A DNA stretch of 64,000 nucleotides from Pestalotiopsis fici W106-1 (Eukaryota; Ascomycota; Sordariomycetes; Amphisphaeriales; Sporocadaceae): assembly GCF_000516985.1 (NCBI RefSeq), contig NW_006917097.1, forward strand, positions 2,828,593-2,892,592. The letters are read 5' to 3'. This document shows, in pieces, positions 11,451-24,184 of the stretch; the first letter of the stretch is position 1; each line of letters starts with the position of its first letter. Made by a program: the position numbers and the translations under genes. Below the pieces are notes generated by a model that was not told where the DNA came from, did not search any database, and saw nothing but the letters and a program-made list of their open reading frames with translations.

Positions 11451-14439
11451 CTAAACAATTACTTTGAAACGATACGTGAAAACGCAGCTCTTCTGCTTGC
11501 TAGCCACTTGAAGCTCCAGCCATTTGTCTGCAGTTTCAGAGAGATACGCCGAGTCCTTCCGGGGATCGTAACGTATTTCGTCTTTGGTAACTAGCCGCTG
11601 GGCCTCGAATTTCTTCCTAAGGGCGCTCACATAAATTTCAAGGGTATGTCCGTTAGGAGTCGCCAGCATCACTAATCGCGAGTTGTCTCTCGTGACGAGA
11701 ATTGTCTTTAACCCTCGCATCGCCTCAAACGTCGCCTCAGTCCAACTTTGCCGATTGGTACTCCATATCCGCTGAATGATATACTTCTCATGGGTGACTG
11801 CCAGAAATCCTCTCAGGCCATACAAAGGCACAATGCCGGTAATAAAGATATGGTTGTAGTTAATATCCTGAGAGCAACCGGTCAGCTGAATGAGTCAAGC
11901 TTAGAAACCCAAGTTAAAACCACTCACTTCATCCTTGATGACAGATTGTGCGATAAATGAGCCACTTCGACGACGTCTCATTGAGGATGATGCTTTGTCA
12001 GCATCCTCGCTGCCATCAGCGCTGTCAGTGTTCTCGGCGACCTCGTTAGTCTCAACACCCCACATGGTTATGACAGCTTGGTGTTTTCTCCGGTGTGCAT
12101 GATAAAGCGTTTTACCGTCGCTGGAGAAAAGGAGGTCTACGTGGCCTTGTGCTTGAACATCTTTGATTTCCCCATCGGCTAGTTGGTCGTCCTGCGTTTC
12201 GATAATGGGAGCACTACTGGTCGAAACAAAAGTTCGCAAGGTCGACATTGTTGCAGTGTTCACGAGTCGGTTCGGACTTTTCCTCCAATAAGCATTGGTC
12301 AAGGATGCAAGACTGCGAGGGTAACTTACACAATGAAGTCTGACACACGATACATGCGGACACGGGCGTTTAACCTTCCTGGCCGACTAGACTCGCAAGC
12401 AACGGCAAGGAACTTTTGGTCGTGAGATAGTGAAACACCATTTACAGAGGTGACCTCTGCCAGCCGTACTGGAGTAGATTTGTCCGTTTGGCCGAAATAT
12501 TGTATGCTCAGCTATACTTCATCAGCGTGACCTCTTATTCGCGGCGATGTGGAAACCAACCTGAGCCGAGTCTTTGGTCGCGGTCTTGTGTACTATGCAG
12601 ATAGCACTAGTCCCACAAGCTCTCGAATTTGGCAGAACCTCATCTGACCATTTCAGTCTCTTGTCCATGAGACCTTTTTCAACCTGGGTATAAATCCGCC
12701 CATTGGGGTAATAGAACACAATCTGTTCGGCCGAGTAACAAAACACGTGGCCATCTGGTGAGTGTCTGCAGTAGGAGTCCCGCAAGGAAGTAGAATTTTC
12801 GAATGGATATTTTGCAAAGCTGACATTATGGTCCTCGTGCGTTTCAGCAGGCTTCTCATCCATGATGTTTCCCAGGTCTCTGCACACTTTGGTAATCTCT
12901 GCACGTCGTTCCTCCCGCACGAGGACGTTTGAATCGAGATACTCAAGGATTTTTGTTGCAGTTTGATCGTATCCATTCGTGCTCTTCTTGTTATTTGAAA
13001 TCATGCTCTCGATACAGTCGCCGACGGCCCTATTGCAGATGGATTGTCCCAACGGGAATCTCGGGCGCTTGGTGCGGTAAAAGACGTCCTTGTTGCCGTC
13101 TCCTAGCGCTTCGGCACGGCGTGTGGCAAATTTTGTGATACCTTCGGGACCGCCGCCCTTTTGATGATTGTACAACAACACCAAGAGCAGAATACAGCCA
13201 TATGACCACACATCGCTTTTGGTACCAATTTTCCCTTCTTGAGTTTCAGGAGCCCAATATGTACCGATGCGGGGAACTTGAGGGTTTGGCCGACGAACGC
13301 CCATCTGATCTTTAGACCGTGTCAAGAGACAAGCTTCCCCAAAATCACCAATCTTAAACACAACACTATGCGGGCCCTTAGGGTCCGGATAAATAAAGAT
13401 GTTGTCTGGTTTCAGGTCACCATGGACGTAGGTAACCTCCTCATAATTCCCAGTGACCAAGCTCTTCTTTTCATGGCAATTGAGCCACTTGAGGCCGTGT
13501 CCTATATGTAACATCTGTTGCAAATTGCGTATACGTTCGTTGGGGCCGAGCTTTCGCTCTTGCATTAAGTATTGCCACAAGTCGAGATCGGCAGGCTCGG
13601 AGAAGATACTGGCGGTCGGGAACTGGTAATCGTCGATTTTCATGGTGATGCTGCACAAAGCTCTCATGATGCTTGACGGGGGATTCGTATCGTGAAGGCT
13701 CTTGAAGATATCATTCTCGGTTTGAAAGGACGCAAACGAATCCTCATCGGGTTCAAAATCTTTCCTCGCCAATAACATGACCTACTCATTTGTAAGCTTG
13801 TTATCGTCATGGTTCCTGCGCTCAAACCAGTATACGAACCTCTGTATTCAAGAATGTGCCGACCCGCCCAAGGTTGTAATAACCGCGCTCAATCCGGACC
13901 ATATACACTGTTCCGTATGACCCGTTTCCACGGCGATCTTGGTCCAGGTAGGGTAAACAGTCTTCAGGATTGTGTGTCTGTTCAAAGCTGCCTTCGATAA
14001 GTGTGGTGGCGTCGCTTCTGGATTGAATCTCATAGAATCTGGAGCCATCTTGGCCAAATATCTCCTCGGCCCGTGCTTTACTGAAAGGTAGATCGAGATC
14101 TGAATGCGTACAAGGAGGAGTCTGCCGTAAAAACCTGCGCTCGAACGTCTGCACCATAGAAGGTGTCCCGTTGGCGAGAATAGTTAGCAGAATGGTGGCA
14201 AGTCCGGGTGGGCGCAGAATCTTGTCTGCAAAGTCCCGTCTCTCCTCGTCGCTGGGGAACAAAAGGGAGCCAAAGATGGTTGATTCCAACTTGGTGGCCA
14301 GCAGTCGCGATGCTCTCCCCGGACGCATGAAGTATGCTTCATCATACTCAATTTGTCCGTTGCGGACAGAGATCTTCTGTCCCCGGGAAAGAATCTGTTC
14401 TTTCGCTTGCCGGAAAGCCTCCGGCAAACGGTCGGCCAT
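11451..14439 (-). CDS. Protein kinase with C-terminal propeller-like region
   Basis: Five exons (14439-13840, 13781-12561, 12511-12330, 12282-11928, 11867-11451) give 924 residues. Residues 1-165 are a helical fungal-specific region. The kinase domain starts with the glycine loop GNGSYGTVY (171-179), has a probable ATP-binding lysine near 207, the catalytic loop HGDLKPDN (about 320-327), DFG (about 346-348) and an APE-like APETQ, so it should be active. The remaining 400 residues carry short repeats of WD/propeller type (SPDGHVFCYS, SHDQKFLAVA, SSDGKTLYHA, DNSRLVMLAT), which suggests a beta-propeller. A similar arrangement is known from uncharacterised fungal kinases; substrates are unknown. 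The permease gene converges on it, leaving 114 bp between their 3' ends. Confidence 0.8.
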
Positions 14440-16319
14440 GGGCAGTCTGGTTGCTACTCGGCGATCGAGGGAGTGCGAGAACTCAAGGTGTTTGTGCTGC
14501 TCTGCAGGTAGCCATGAGGATGTGCGGATAAGCGAGTGAGGGCGATGATGACAGTGAACCAGACTGCTTGCGCTGGCACACGGGTCATCACCCGGTAAGG
14601 CTATCTACCTACCTACCTCCATAGGTGGTACAAATGGAAGAGGTACCTATTTTCCCAAATCACAGCTGTCTTCCGTTCCCGTGTCGCCATGGACATGCTG
14701 CCCTGGTCTTATCAACTGGCTTGTGGGGCGGGTATGACGAGGGGTCATGGGCGGACGCCAGCTGAGGTCCCTGCGGCTGCCCCGCTTTGCTGGGGAGGGA
14801 AGCACTGCTGTTCCCAGATACTGGGACACGAGTAGTACATTTCAGACAGTGGCAGCGAGCCAGCGGCCGAGATGTAGGTAAGTATTCTCGTCCACTGCGC
14901 CCCTGCAGCAGCTCAAGAGCTTGGCCGGCCAGCTGGTTCAGAGACCTGGCGATGATGCGCATGTCATGCCACCCATCGCTGCAGGCTTGCCGGAGCGGAC
15001 CAAGCAGTGTTGGGATGTATGAAGAATATGGTAGCTGGCATATCGCTTTTTAAGCCCAAACGATGCGTTATATTGCATCTGTGCCTTCATCCTGCTGACG
15101 CGATACCTAGCAATACCAGTCTCGAGATGTGGCGTGCGTGGCTGAAAGCTACTACACTGATGCTGCTCAGCGGTCGCAGCATTTGATAGGATCGGCATTG
15201 CATCCGGATTTGGTGCTGAAGAATGGCAAGCAAGGTCTGGCCATCGACATTGGTACCAGTACGGGTGTAGGCCGTCGCAACTAAGCACCAAGAAGATGCG
15301 CTTTTCTCAGGACAAACAAAGATTTTTGAGCGATGGTATCGCAAGTGTTAGAAGAGAAGTCGTGAAAGTGATGCGGGACAAGACAGTCTTTTAAGCAAAA
15401 GGTACAAGTCTAAAATGGTGACCGTTCATCAGGCGATTGTAACATTGAATTGATAATTTGGGCACGGTCTCTACGCATATTGTAGTGATTGACCACACGC
15501 TAGTTACATGTAGATTAGTGCCTAGCTTGCCTAGCTCGCAGTGGGCAGCTAGGTGGTACGTACTATCAATGGTTCGGGTGATTATACTGTACATATGCTA
15601 GGCACCTGTGGCCCTCATTATGGCAAGAAGGTACCATCGTGGGGACAGCTCGAATGGCTCTACTTCGTACAATCAACCTATTTCCTGTGCCCCTATGGTA
15701 CACAAATGCAAAGTTGGAACCCTGAAGTCCCTCGGTGCCTTGGCGGCCCGGGCTTATGGCACCTTAGATGCCACTGCTTATCAGCGTTTCATGGCAGCTC
15801 ATCTTTGAGCGTGTGCCATGTCGTGATTAGTGCTATAATACTCGTTTCCGCAGGATATAAACTGTGAATTACTTCGTTATATATGGCGACTTTGACTGGT
15901 ATGGATCCTAAAGGAAGGTCCGGTATAGCATATATGGACGGTAGGCGGGGATATTGGGGGCAGGGATGCCAGCAAAGGAGCGCTTGGGATTATCTAGCGC
16001 TATGCATATAGGATGGCTGAGTGGTTAATAGGTACTTGGGCAATATTAAAGAAGGTATAATAGTATCGATTAATATAGTCTCCTAGTTGAACGGCTTGTT
16101 CCTGGGTTGATCGTAACGAGCTACGAAAGAGAGGTGCAGAAGGGCTATGTGGTGTATCCAGGCAAGTGACCCATTGGGGAGGGGGTGATGAATACGTCAG
16201 TACGACATTTCTCCAGATCAGTCGCCCTGATATCATATGCACTCTTGGACGATCGTTTCAATGCCCAGCATGCTCCTTCCTCGCAAACGTCGCAGTTTAT
16301 GTATAGAATATAATGAATG
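14440..16319. other. Spacer, no supported gene
   Basis: There is a CTAC tandem run near 14606-14617, then several overlapping open frames of 60-117 codons on both strands (14650-15350) without family resemblance or consistent frame. The right part (15840-16320) is AT-rich with no coding signal. I see no gene. Confidence 0.4.
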
Positions 16320-17426
16320 TCATGTCTTATCCGTATCTGAAGAGCAGATTGTGCGAGCCAACTCCATTGATATAGTAGAATATACTCCGCACGGCGTTTT
16401 ATGTGTCTCTATTGCCGACAAAGTCACCAAGATCCCGGCAGAAAGCATCCAAAGGATTGCATATGCCTTGAACCACGGTCGAGAGACACATGGCAGTATA
16501 GTCGATGTCGCTTGGTCTTGTATAGAATACCATAGATAGGTAATCGCCGTGACTGTAAATGTTGTAAAGTAAAATATGGTCTGGATAAATGTCGTTGCCG
16601 TATATGTCAATGACCGTCCGAAAACCTTGTCCGCGATTACTGTCCAGCACAAAGCCAGCGTCCAGACTGCGAGGAGTACCACCAGGAACAAAAGGCGAAA
16701 GATCCGACTTGGCCAGTATGATCTTGGTCGATATCGGCTTTCCGTGACCAAAGACGATTTGCGGTCCTGTAATAAGCTGTCCCAGGACATCCTGCATTGT
16801 TTCGAGTCTCTAATCTCCGGTACTGGTTCCTCAGTACCTGTTGAAGTGATTGAAGAATAGATGAAATCATCACACAGCCATGCTGACGCGAGTAGGCGTA
16901 ACAATCCTAGCACAGATAGTGGCCCGAATGTAAAGTCCACACCTGGTTGATCACTGATTGCAAGGAAGGTGTTTGTCATTGCGCCAACTAATCCAACCGC
17001 GGCTTGTATGCCTTGTAAAGTGGTGATAATTGTCTTCAACATCGAGACTGAGAGGAATCTCATGGTCGTGCTGTCAGGCAACAGGGCACAGTATGGCAAG
17101 CTACTTGTCACCATATGCTGTGAGCCATCCCAGCCGTGTGCAGTCCAAAATAGCGCATTAGCTGCAGCAACATCAATCGGTTCCCACTTATAAGCTCTAA
17201 TTCGTCTATCAAAAATAGCACCGTAGCGGTAAATTATGGCCGTAGGATTAAAAAGTCCTATGTAATCGTGCCAACGTGGCTTGGTCGGAATAAGAATCGA
17301 TGGTGATGGAGCACCGGCGAAAATGTGTGCAATCAAGGGAGCAAAACATGATGTCAGCAGTGTTATCCAATTTGAAAATGATATGTCCTGGCTCTGGTGA
17401 CGGGGCGGATCGACGGCGACGGTCAT
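16320..17426 (-). CDS. Multi-pass membrane protein, orphan fungal family
   Basis: A single-exon gene of 368 residues. There are about eight hydrophobic segments. An early conserved stretch (TAIIYRYGAIFDRRIRAYKW, then DVAAANALFWTAHGWDGS) matches a family of uncharacterised fungal integral membrane proteins seen near specialised-metabolite and effector genes; I know of no assigned function. A hydrophilic loop of about 50 residues separates helix groups near 205-250. The start ATG at 17426 gives a short hydrophilic lead before the first helix and is preferred over internal methionines. No neighbour within 2 kb hints at a pathway. Confidence 0.62.
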   Translation of the reverse strand: MTVAVDPPRHQSQDISFSNWITLLTSCFAPLIAHIFAGAPSPSILIPTKPRWHDYIGLFNPTAIIYRYGAIFDRRIRAYKWEPIDVAAANALFWTAHGWDGSQHMVTSSLPYCALLPDSTTMRFLSVSMLKTIITTLQGIQAAVGLVGAMTNTFLAISDQPGVDFTFGPLSVLGLLRLLASAWLCDDFIYSSITSTGTEEPVPEIRDSKQCRMSWDSLLQDRKSSLVTESRYRPRSYWPSRIFRLLFLVVLLAVWTLALCWTVIADKVFGRSLTYTATTFIQTIFYFTTFTVTAITYLWYSIQDQATSTILPCVSRPWFKAYAILWMLSAGILVTLSAIETHKTPCGVYSTISMELARTICSSDTDKT

Positions 17427-19897
17427 GGTAGCAGTTTTTGGTCAGGCGAAGGGCGTTCATGGGGATATCGTGGATGATTAGGGGTGGATGTTGAATAGAA
17501 GAGAGAGCGTAGCTTCCATAAAAGGGGGATTCGCGGATAGTAAGGACTTCAGAAAAAAAAAACTCGATACTAAAACTGCGGCGCCGTAAAGTCCAAGGCG
17601 CCGAATAGCCCCCAAGAGTCTAATACCCCCCCAAAACTTTGGCCCCTAGCGACTGTTACACGAATGCGCCCGTGATATCATCGAACTTCGCAACGTGTAC
17701 CTAGTCTGGACCGATTATCAATCTGTCCTGTGGACAGCACATAGCCTCGTAAAAAATGAAGACGTCCTCATTTTAGCAGCATATTCACGACCATCAGTCC
17801 TTCCCCTTCCCCCTACAGTCCTCCGCCACAACCAATGGATTGATGGGAAGTCTTGGGCTCAGCCTTGTCCTTTACCACATCCTCTTCCCCCGTAGTTTTC
17901 GGTTCAACGCCAATGCCAACATGATCAAATATCCTTCCGATATTTTTTATACGTTACGATTGGTACCGCGACAACATGTAACCTCGGCAAATGTTCGTCA
18001 ATCGGACTTTCGCCTTGTACTCCAATGCGCCGTATCAGTCGAAGCGGATCTTCCATGTCGCTGGGAAGGGCACGAATTTGTCCTAGGTACCTAGGGGTGA
18101 GGCAGGCATTAGTTTCGTGCGACCGTCTCGGCCTCTTCATTGTTGAGTTCATTGACTGCTCCTGGATTCAATTCACTTTCATAAGCGCCGTATATTTTGT
18201 GTAGGCTCAGTTGTTTCTTCCAGGCCGATCATTTTCGGCCATCCGTGCGCATCGTGCCAAGCGAGGGAGTTTCAATTAAAGCGAAAAGTTTGATCATCGA
18301 TTGTAAGAAACAGCTGCAAAGCCTCGCGGTGAAAATACACCGTGCTTGTTGGTAGCGCTGATCAGGGAGGTCAAGAGGTGGACCTTGGCCCCATTATCCA
18401 TTGCATACCTATGAGTGGGAAATATGATGCGGTAGCCATCTAATCAGTTGCTGCATGTCACCACTTCTACCTCAAATTAGACGGGTTGTTTGCAGACCGC
18501 CAGCTCGCAGAAAACGCTAGATCTCTGATAAAACTCAGTGTGCAGATAAGACTCAGGATGATGTTTTAAAAAGTCGCTGGTGGGCTTACTCTGCAGGCTT
18601 CCTCAGAGGCTCTAGAGGAGCATTTCAAGAGAATAAGGACGACTATAACAGACGGGAGACATCATGTTTTGTATTCGAAATCAATAGATTTGAGCAGAAG
18701 CGGCAATACAGTACACAGAGAGAGATTACTTTTCTTTCAGTAGCACAAATGGCATGAGCCACTACCGTCATAAGAAATCCTGTCTTTGTTCTAAACACCA
18801 TCAACGCTATACGGCTGCCTGACGTTGTGCCTTTTGATCCATCTTCTCCCTCTCCGTCGAATTCATAAAAAGAAAACCTTTATGGACAAGTGCTTCCTCC
18901 GACCCGAGCCGCGCCGAACCGCCGTCAGAGTGAGTCGTCGCAGAAAAAAAAACTTGAAATACGAGAAATACGAATGCGATCTTTGGGGGAACAGGGTTAG
19001 AGTCGCTTAGAGTTCCCAATGTCGCCATTCGAGACTGCTTAGCAAGTGCAGTGCATGGCTTTCATCGCATGACGTGAGCTGTTCTCCGCAGGGATCGCGC
19101 AACCGGGTTCCGAAGAAGCCAACATGGTGTTGGAATATGCAAAGCGGCTGAAGACGTGAACAAAATTCCGTCTTGGTATGCAGCTGTGCCGCTCATGTTG
19201 CATATGCCACTTACAAACAAGGCAATATCGGCAGCCGTGCCGTTGGCTTTGGCGGATTCACCCCAGGTTGAGGAGTTAGCGATGCCAAATGGGGAGGTCT
19301 TCGGATGTAGATTCAAGTTTTAACTGCCCGTGCGTACAGCATTCACACATGTGGGGTAGGGCAGTTTTGCGGGGAGATGCAGACGCCACGCGCTCGGATG
19401 TCTTCCGTAAAGCAACCTCTCTTACCATACAACCGACCCAATCAGCCACAGTCCAAACCTTGAGTATGCAATGCCTTCTGAGTGGTACCTGGCATGGGTG
19501 TAGAAATCTACGCCCGTAACTGCAGCATACAGGTCCGTGTTCTGCTTGCCCGACATGTCGTTGGGATATGTCACACCGGTGGCGTCAACAATTGGAGGAT
19601 ATGTTTATGGCTTATGAGCGCCGTTGGATACCATGAAGTCCTTTAACCTGGGCTGCCAAGGGCCGAGGCTATGCAGAAGCTTGACAGTCACTTGGAGTAG
19701 TGTCAGTCGCCTACCATTGATAAGCATGGCATGTCCACTATATAATATTTCCTGGCCAAGGACGCTATAGCTTTTATTCGAAATCTGTTATTCCCGCTAC
19801 TAGTACGACCTATACTCCAATGTTAGTGAGCCCCGGTATTTTTATCTCACAACCAAGTCTACTATTTTATTCCATTACAGTTTAAAAGCAAGATTCA
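17427..19897. other. Long spacer with coding-like remnant on minus strand
   Basis: This 2.5-kb spacer holds a GC-skewed stretch at 17575-17650 and, on the minus strand between about 19570 and 19060, segments with protein-like composition (for example TGVDFYTHARYHSEGIAYSR and ADIALFVSGICNMSGTAAYQ), split by stops and frame changes. I do not recognise the family. It may be an eroded gene. The remainder shows nothing. Confidence 0.3.
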
Positions 19898-21203
19898 ATG
19901 GATCTCTCAGACCCCGCAGTATTTGCAGCTCTACCCCATGATAATCGTGGCAGTGTCGTAATTGCAACTGTATGCTTTGTCCTGCTAATCGCGTCGCTGG
20001 CGACCGGTATGAGACTATACACCAGGCTTGCCATTGTCCGCCAGATGGGCGCTGATGATTATCTAACTGTGGTCGCTCTGGTATGTGTTCAAACCCTGAC
20101 CAAATGCACATGCTCAACTCGCTGACCAAACGCTACAAGCTCCTTGCATATTGTACAGGCATTTCACAATGCATTAGTAAGTTGCCAGCGACTAAAGTTG
20201 ACAGATTGCCGCTAACTTGTCTCCATATACCCGCTCTGGTCTAGGCGCCCATATCTGGGATGTCATTTATAAGGCCGGCCCGACAGGCATCAGCAATTAC
20301 TTAAAGGCAAGCTACCAACCGTTCCGCCACTATTCGGCTCGCGCTTACACAAACACAATTTTAGAACTTTTACGTATCCATCACTTTTTACAATGCTGGT
20401 CTCTTTTTTACCAAGATGACATTCTTGGCCCAGTATTACCGAGTTCTGGCCATTAAAAAAACACGACTCGTGCTTCGGGTCCTAATTCTTGTCATTGGGG
20501 GCTGGTCCTTGTCTCAGGTCTTTGTAGGAATTTTCATATGCCAGCCTATTGCCAAGTTCTGGAATGATAGTCTGGACGGCCACTGCATACCAAATCTGCC
20601 GCAGTGGTACATCAATGCAGCCGGGAACATTGCGACTGATGTTGCCGTTTTCATTTTGCCTCTACCTGTCCTGGGCCATCTCCATCTACCGAAACAGCAA
20701 AAGCTGGTGCTTCTGGGAATTTTTAGCCTTGGTTTTTTGTAAGTCGTCTCCCCTTGACCCAAGGCCGCCTGTGGCTTACAGGATCGAACAGTACTGTCGC
20801 TATCTCCATCATCCGCATCAAATATCTTCAATTATTTTCGGATCTCACCTATGAGAACACCGACTCATCCTGCTGGTCCATTACGGAGCTTTGCTCGGGC
20901 ATTACATGTGCGTGTCTGCCGACACTCCGACCGCTGGTCTCAAAGTGGCTGCCTGTATTTGCCAGCACGCTACGTAGATCGGCCAAGGACTCCAGGGAGA
21001 AGTCGCAGCAGTTGCGCCAGGACTTGGCCCAGAACAGCGGTCCGTCCTCGGACACGAGCCGACGCACAGGCGACTGGTACACAGGGCTGGATAGCCAAGA
21101 CGAGCTTCACCGTCCCAAAGACATGGAGCTCGGTCGTGTTGACAGCGGCGATCTGTCGGAGAACATCATTGGACTTGAAACATCTAGAAAAGAATTGAGA
21201 TAA
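19898..21203 (+). CDS. Fungal rhodopsin-domain 7TM protein
   Basis: Five exons (19898-20080, 20140-20176, 20245-20306, 20365-20738, 20792-21203) give 355 residues. The pattern fits the fungal rhodopsin-domain family: helix 1 (VVIATVCFVLLIASLATGMR) then RLYTRL-type sequence, MGADDYLTVVAL, GAHIWDV-type motif (here SAHIWDV), FFTKMTFLAQYYRVL, GIFICQPIAKFW with a conserved cysteine, and CIPNLPQWYINAAGNIATD. Despite the name these are not light sensors; members are plasma-membrane proteins proposed as receptor-like. The 90-residue C-terminal tail is hydrophilic. The third intron (20307-20364) uses a rare GC donor (AAG/GCAAGC) with a TTTTAG acceptor; only this join restores the helix 3-4 reading frame. 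Other introns are GT-AG. Confidence 0.78.
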
Positions 21204-21947
21204 GCAAAAAAGAGCGATGTATTGCCTAAGTAAAAGTCACAGAAAGAATGGGTTCACGGTTTTGTTGTTCTCAAGATTTGAAATGTCATTGCTGTAATTC
21301 ATCGACTTGTAATGTTTTTTATGCTCGCCTTTCGATCGATGCCTACCTAGGTACGCATCCATGACCTGTCGTATAGCCACAGCCAATAGTACTCTGTGGA
21401 CCCTGTACTCTGTGAAAACTGATAGCGGACAACTTTACTTACAAACCGAATTTGCTTGGGGCCGACAATCATCTGACATAGAAATTACACGGTGCTGAAA
21501 TGGACCCTGTTTGCTATAATCGAATTGGAACTTTATGACTTACCCGCTAGGCGTACCCAAAGAAACGTAGCCAGGGGTTATCAATCTCAAACCCCCACAA
21601 GATGGAGCTGAAGTTTATAGGCGAGCTTCCAGAAACACGAAATTACCATACCATGTAGTTGATCCCCATACCATGCGATAGATCAGTGGGGAGTGCAGGG
21701 GAAGTAGACACTAGCACGCGTGGATGATATTGTTCAATGGGGTCTTTTCCTCTTAGTGTTAGGTGACCCCAGCTCTAGGCGTTTCAGGCTGTGAACCTTA
21801 ATCTTTAAGCGAGCTATCACAGCTCTGCGCGGCGACCTTTTTGGCAACTATCTGCCTGCAAATGATATTTATCATCGCAGCGCCCGGCCTTGGCACTGGC
21901 GCCAATTTGTCTGTTTCTCCAATGATGCCACTCCTTTCACCTTCAAC
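21204..21947. other. Promoter-side spacer of the lyase gene
   Basis: No coding signal is seen. The spacer carries a near repeat of the word CCATACCATG (21648 and 21667). The last 60 bp before the lyase start are pyrimidine-rich, as is common for fungal promoters. Confidence 0.35.
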
Positions 21948-23508
21948 ATGTCCGTTCTTTTTATACTTCTCACGTTTGTCTCGTTGAGTTTACAATCTTT
22001 CATTCACCCTGGACTTCTAGTAACCGAAGCCGACATTACTAGAGCGTCCAACAACTTGAATCGTGCCCCATGGAATACCTCCTACGCACAACTGACGGCT
22101 TGCAGCTGTGCAAGTACAGACTATGAGCCCAGTCCGGTCAGTGCCGTGTACCGGGCGACAACCACCGAACGGGCCGCCAACACGAACTATCTGTGGAATG
22201 ACGCTGCTGCTGCTTTCGCGCTGGCATTGAGATGGAAGCTGACGAATAACGACTCATACGCCGAGACCGCCTCGGGCATTCTTACAGCCTGGGCTGCAAA
22301 GCTGGTAACAATCGATGACACAGATGATGGCTACCTGACATCTGGATTCCAGGGCCACGAGCTCGCTAATGCAGCAGAGCTGCTCAGAGACTATGCCCCC
22401 TTTGCAGAGGATGGCCTTGATGCAGTCAAGACATTCATGACTTCCGTGTTTCTCCCCATGAACCTCGACTTCCTGAACCACAAACTTGGTTCCGAGCATA
22501 ATGTCAAACATTTCTTTGCCAATTGGGAGCTGGGAAACTTGGCTTCGGCCATGGCCATTGCTGTGCTGACTGAGAACTCAACGGTCTGGGACTTTGCAAT
22601 CGAATACTTCAAGTCGGGCTCCGGCAATGGCAACATCAATAACGCCGTCACTGATTTGCATATTGATCCCGATACGGGGTTGACCTTGGGTCAAGGTCAG
22701 GAGTCTGGCCGAGACCAAGGCCACTCGGCTCTAGACTGGCAGATGCTTGGTGTCATTGGCCAGCAAGCATGGAACCAGGGCGTCGACCTGTTCAGTTATA
22801 ACAACAGCCGCATTCTTCAAGGGTATGTATCCATCCAGAGAGAGAAGCTATTGGCCACGACTAATTGTATATATACACAGCGCTGAGTACTTTGCTCGTT
22901 ATAACCTGGGCCATGACGTTCCTTTCAACAACTACACGAATGGCATCGTGTCGTTTGACTGCATCAGCAATGCTTCGCGTGGTAGCACGCGGCCGACCTG
23001 GGAGCTCTTCTATAGCCATTATGTTCAGATCAAGGGCATGGATGCACCATGGACCACGGCGTACCTGAACTATAGCTTGCACCAGTATGGTGGAGTAGAA
23101 CCAGGTGCTGGCCTTTCCGGGAGCACATCCGGTGCCTTTGACGGCCTTGGATGGGGATCTCTCCTCTACCACCGCGACGACAATGACACAACTGTGCCTA
23201 GCTACAGTGCTTCGCTCACCGCATCGAGAACAAGCCGACAAAGTGCCCCGGCTACTACAATATCGACTACACAGTACTCAAACTCTTCAGTCGTCACGTT
23301 TTCCACATCGGCTACAAGTCAAGATGGTATCACAACTGCTGCAATATCCACTGCGACGCACTTGTCGGCTCTAAGCCTGTCTCAGAGTGTGGTAATTTCC
23401 ACAAGCGTTTCATCTTCTTCTGTGCTTGGGACGGCAATAGCCTCAAGCACATCGTCACAATACAGCCATGCGCATGGCTGTCATGGCCATCGCCATAGCC
23501 ACTCCTGA
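21948..23508 (+). CDS. Secreted alginate-lyase-family polysaccharide lyase
   Basis: Two exons, 21948-22822 and 22881-23508, give 500 residues. An N-terminal signal peptide (MSVLFILLTFVSLSLQS) leads into an (alpha/alpha)-toroid alginate-lyase-type domain: WNDAAAAFALALRWKLTNND, SEHNVKHFFANWELGN and GQGQESGRDQGHSALDW are its conserved elements, with the N/H/W residues expected near the active site. Fungal members act on acidic polysaccharides such as glucuronans by beta-elimination; the substrate here is not proven and the CAZy family (PL38 is my best guess) needs a search. The final 110 residues are Ser/Thr-rich, likely O-glycosylated, and end in a histidine-rich tail (HAHGCHGHRHSHS). A GH28-like hydrolase gene lies tail-to-tail 676 bp away, suggesting joint use on plant or algal acidic polysaccharide. 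Confidence 0.78.
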
Positions 23509-24184
23509 ATAGATCGGTAGAGGTGTCGCGAGTCACACACTCGACTGCCTTTTTACTACATCCAGGAGTAGAACTCGATTTTCAAACGGAATACGGAGAC
23601 CCAGGAGAGTCCTCGAATGCTAAGTGCATGGCTGCGTGTGGGCCTGGGGAGCACCTTAGACTGAGCTATGAACCTAGAGAACATAGATCCTCTTCATTTT
23701 CACTTCACTCGGACGCCTAGCTATGCAGCTCCTTTTTTTTTTCTCTTCTTCTTCTCTCTAAAGTTGGGCAGGCTTTTGAGTCAATAGAAGCCGCACTATC
23801 CCGCATTACAATAATACTTTAATTTTCTTTGCTTTTTATGTTCTGACTGTTCTTGCTTCTCATTTTACTCCAGGCCTGAATGACATGAAGCTTCACTCGG
23901 GCCATTACTGTGTATCGCGTCCCTAGGCGATGAACTATGCTTTGGGCTCTTGTCTGCTCAGCTACCAGCCATAAGACATGCCACACCCAACATGTGCCCC
24001 TGCCCTGGGAACCGAATCATACCAACAGCTTGATGCTCATAGTTTAGATCGACTTCGAAAACTTAACGACGATACTACCATAAACAGACCCCAGTTTTGC
24101 AATCGGAGGTACCACTTTCTGTATCCATTGCCCAACAAATTACGATTCACACACGCCTTAAATGTTTCTATTGCTAAATGGCAA
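23509..24184. other. Convergent 3' spacer
   Basis: This is the shared 3' region of the lyase and GH28-like genes. It holds a T/C-rich tract at 23731-23760 and no coding signal beyond short open frames. Confidence 0.4.

Noticed and set aside
12929..13511. Plus-strand open frames within the kinase gene
   Set aside because: They oppose the conserved kinase catalytic core and are antisense shadows.
14650..15350. Possible gene in the spacer right of the kinase
   Set aside because: Several mutually exclusive frames, none continuing across plausible splice sites, no recognisable motif.
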